Positions 5,945 to 7,263 of a DNA stretch of 7,263 bases are shown here, piece after piece. The DNA comes from Methanosarcinales archaeon (GTDB taxonomy: Archaea > Halobacteriota > Syntropharchaeia > Alkanophagales > Methanospirareceae), in the NCBI GenBank assembly GCA_030665925.1, contig DAOUYX010000075.1, positions 1 through 7,263 of the forward strand, in the 5' to 3' direction. Under the pieces are notes generated by a model. It was not told the DNA's origin. It was given only the letters and a program-made list of their open reading frames with translations, and ran no database searches. Both the position numbers and the translations under genes were made by a program. The stretch's first letter is position 1. The number at the start of each line of letters is the position of its first letter.

Positions 5945-7263
5945 TTAATTCTGTAAACAAATGTTTTCAACAATGCATTTCATCGCTAAAACATCATCCT
6001 TGTTATATTCAATTATCTTTTCCCAGTCTGGTTCTTCCAATGTCCCAAGTATAAAACCTTGATATTCAAGACCCATGTGATAACCATTTTTCTCAGGGTG
6101 CTTAAAGTGATAACCAAAGTAGGAAGCCACGGAGGACAATGAATACCCCTTTGGAACATAGAGATTTTTCCTACAAATCTCAAGCAAATCTATTTTTTCT
6201 ACCTTTTTAAAAGCCAATGTGGGCAATCTATTTGAGCGGATTTTTTCATCCAAATACTTAAAGTCGAAGTTATTTCCATTATAAGCACATAATACCAATT
6301 GCCTATTTTTCAGGGTTGCCAAATAATTTAAAAAATCTGTAAATATCCTTTTTTCCTGTGGTTTTTTCTCTTTTGTTATAAAACACTGATAACCATTTTC
6401 TTCGTCGTAAACTCCTATTAGGTATATGTAGAACTTTCCAAGATTAAGAAAAGAAGAATCAATTCCAAAGGGACTGGTTTCAATATCCACATAAATAATA
6501 TTTTCTGGAAAAACCTCCCTATTGTAAATTATTGGCTCGTCTCGGCAGTACGCTTTAGCTCTTTTAATAAGTTCTTCACCTAAAAATTTACCTATACCGC
6601 CCTTTGTTTTGAGTGGTCTACCAAACGATTTAAAAATATCATCTAACTTTTCATATAATCTATTAACCGTATTTTGGTCTTTATCTGTTGAAAAGAAAAT
6701 TGGATCACGATAGACGTAGTGTCTTTTATGTATATATCTAATAAGTTGTTTATATGTATTATTGTCAAGGGGTATATATCGTTTTTCGCCTTTGCCATGA
6801 CTTCTCCTAAAATAAATCGCTTTGCTATCAAAATCAAGTTCTTTAAGTGTGAGTTTTTTAAATTCCTCCACAGATAAATTGTATTTGAATAGTAGAGTAA
6901 GAATAAGCTGTCCCTCCTCATTTTCCGCTGTTGAAAATATTTTTTTCGACTCAAGAGATGTAAACAGTCTCGTCTTTAAACCTATTAAAAAGTCATTAGT
7001 GCAATCTAACAAACCATCTATAGTATCTATCCCATTACTTCTTAATAGCATCTCTCTATAGCTGCCTATATCTTTTACCTTCCTCAAACATCTATCATAG
7101 TCAGATACTTTAATCCATTTGACTTCCACCGTATCTGCATAATCAATTATTGCAATATTTCCTTCAGATCCAGGTCTATCATGAGAAGAAACATTTACCA
7201 CAGTTGTTTCTCCGATATTTCCAATATATCCTCCATATCCATGGACATGACCACAGATAACGA
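5945..7263 (-). CDS. Composite nucleic-acid enzyme, 5'-partial: metallophosphoesterase tail, helix-hairpin-helix and inactive tyrosine-recombinase-like domains, DEDDy RNase H-like exonuclease
   Basis: The frame is open to the right edge, so the start lies outside. The GTG at 7199-7201 is not the real start, because twenty codons upstream of it read as conserved metallophosphoesterase sequence with GHVH (7241-7252) and a GYGGYIGNIGE stretch. These continue into VVNVSSHDRPGSEGNIAIID. Numbering from that GTG, residues 41-66 resemble a helix-hairpin-helix (VKDIG...SNGIDTIDGLL). Residues about 95-215 resemble a tyrosine recombinase core (LILTLLFKYNLSVEEF, HGKGEKRYIPL), but the catalytic Arg is Ser and no HxxR or Tyr is evident. 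Residues 233-415 match an RNase H-like/YprB-type DEDDy exonuclease: D239 and E241 in VDIET, N308-D313 in NGNNFD, D338 in IDLL, and Y399/D403 in YNKDD. I infer DNA or RNA processing, perhaps repair or defence. Composition is more AT-rich than its neighbours, which suggests transfer. The C-terminal domain call is firm; the middle domain is moderate. Confidence 0.8.
   Translation of the reverse strand, partial: VICGHVHGYGGYIGNIGETTVVNVSSHDRPGSEGNIAIIDYADTVEVKWIKVSDYDRCLRKVKDIGSYREMLLRSNGIDTIDGLLDCTNDFLIGLKTRLFTSLESKKIFSTAENEEGQLILTLLFKYNLSVEEFKKLTLKELDFDSKAIYFRRSHGKGEKRYIPLDNNTYKQLIRYIHKRHYVYRDPIFFSTDKDQNTVNRLYEKLDDIFKSFGRPLKTKGGIGKFLGEELIKRAKAYCRDEPIIYNREVFPENIIYVDIETSPFGIDSSFLNLGKFYIYLIGVYDEENGYQCFITKEKKPQEKRIFTDFLNYLATLKNRQLVLCAYNGNNFDFKYLDEKIRSNRLPTLAFKKVEKIDLLEICRKNLYVPKGYSLSSVASYFGYHFKHPEKNGYHMGLEYQGFILGTLEEPDWEKIIEYNKDDVLAMKCIVENICLQN

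Noticed and set aside
6643..6954. Minus-strand 103-codon frame inside the exonuclease gene
   Set aside because: It lies in another frame of a gene with recognisable domains, and its product is low-complexity Lys/Ile/Leu-rich with no family features.
5945..7263. Reading the right-hand gene as an active integrase of a mobile element
   Set aside because: The catalytic Arg, HxxR and Tyr are not present, a complete exonuclease domain follows, and no tRNA gene or attachment-site repeat is visible.

Overview
The window looks like chromosomal DNA of a coenzyme-F420-making archaeon, most likely a euryarchaeote of the methanogen/ANME/Syntrophoarchaeia type. The evidence is a cofE gene for F420 glutamylation, a tungsten-type aldehyde:ferredoxin oxidoreductase with its own polyferredoxin subunit, a small Trm112-like zinc protein, archaeal TATA-like promoters, T-tract termination and weak or absent Shine-Dalgarno sites. 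The lineage is inferred from gene content only; no marker here fixes it further.

Layout. On the minus strand, reading leftwards from 3167, lie cofE (2391-3167), a 16-cysteine ferredoxin-type subunit (1929-2342) and the catalytic AOR-family subunit (148-1911). The gaps are 48 and 17 bases, so the last two are almost certainly one transcriptional unit and cofE may lead it. A short divergent promoter region (3168-3257) separates cofE from plus-strand genes: a Trm112-like protein (3258-3455), a two-transmembrane protein resembling the archaeal DUF7524 group (3521-4144) and CTP synthase pyrG (4274-5869). The 129-base region before pyrG holds a T-tract terminator, a 21-base imperfect direct repeat and a TATA-like element.

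From 5945 to the right edge, convergent with pyrG, is a clearly more AT-rich gene on the minus strand. Its frame stays open through the right edge. The visible 438 codons read as the tail of a calcineurin-like metallophosphoesterase (GHVH motif), a helix-hairpin-helix-like segment, a tyrosine-recombinase-like domain without its catalytic residues, and a C-terminal DEDDy RNase H-like 3'-5' exonuclease domain. This composite protein is the most unusual item in the window and the best candidate for something undescribed.

Functionally, the left genes concern low-potential redox chemistry and its cofactor F420, and the middle genes concern methyltransferase activation and pyrimidine nucleotide supply. 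The right-hand gene is probably a nucleic-acid-processing enzyme, possibly of foreign origin. No tRNA, rRNA, CRISPR array or insertion sequence is visible.
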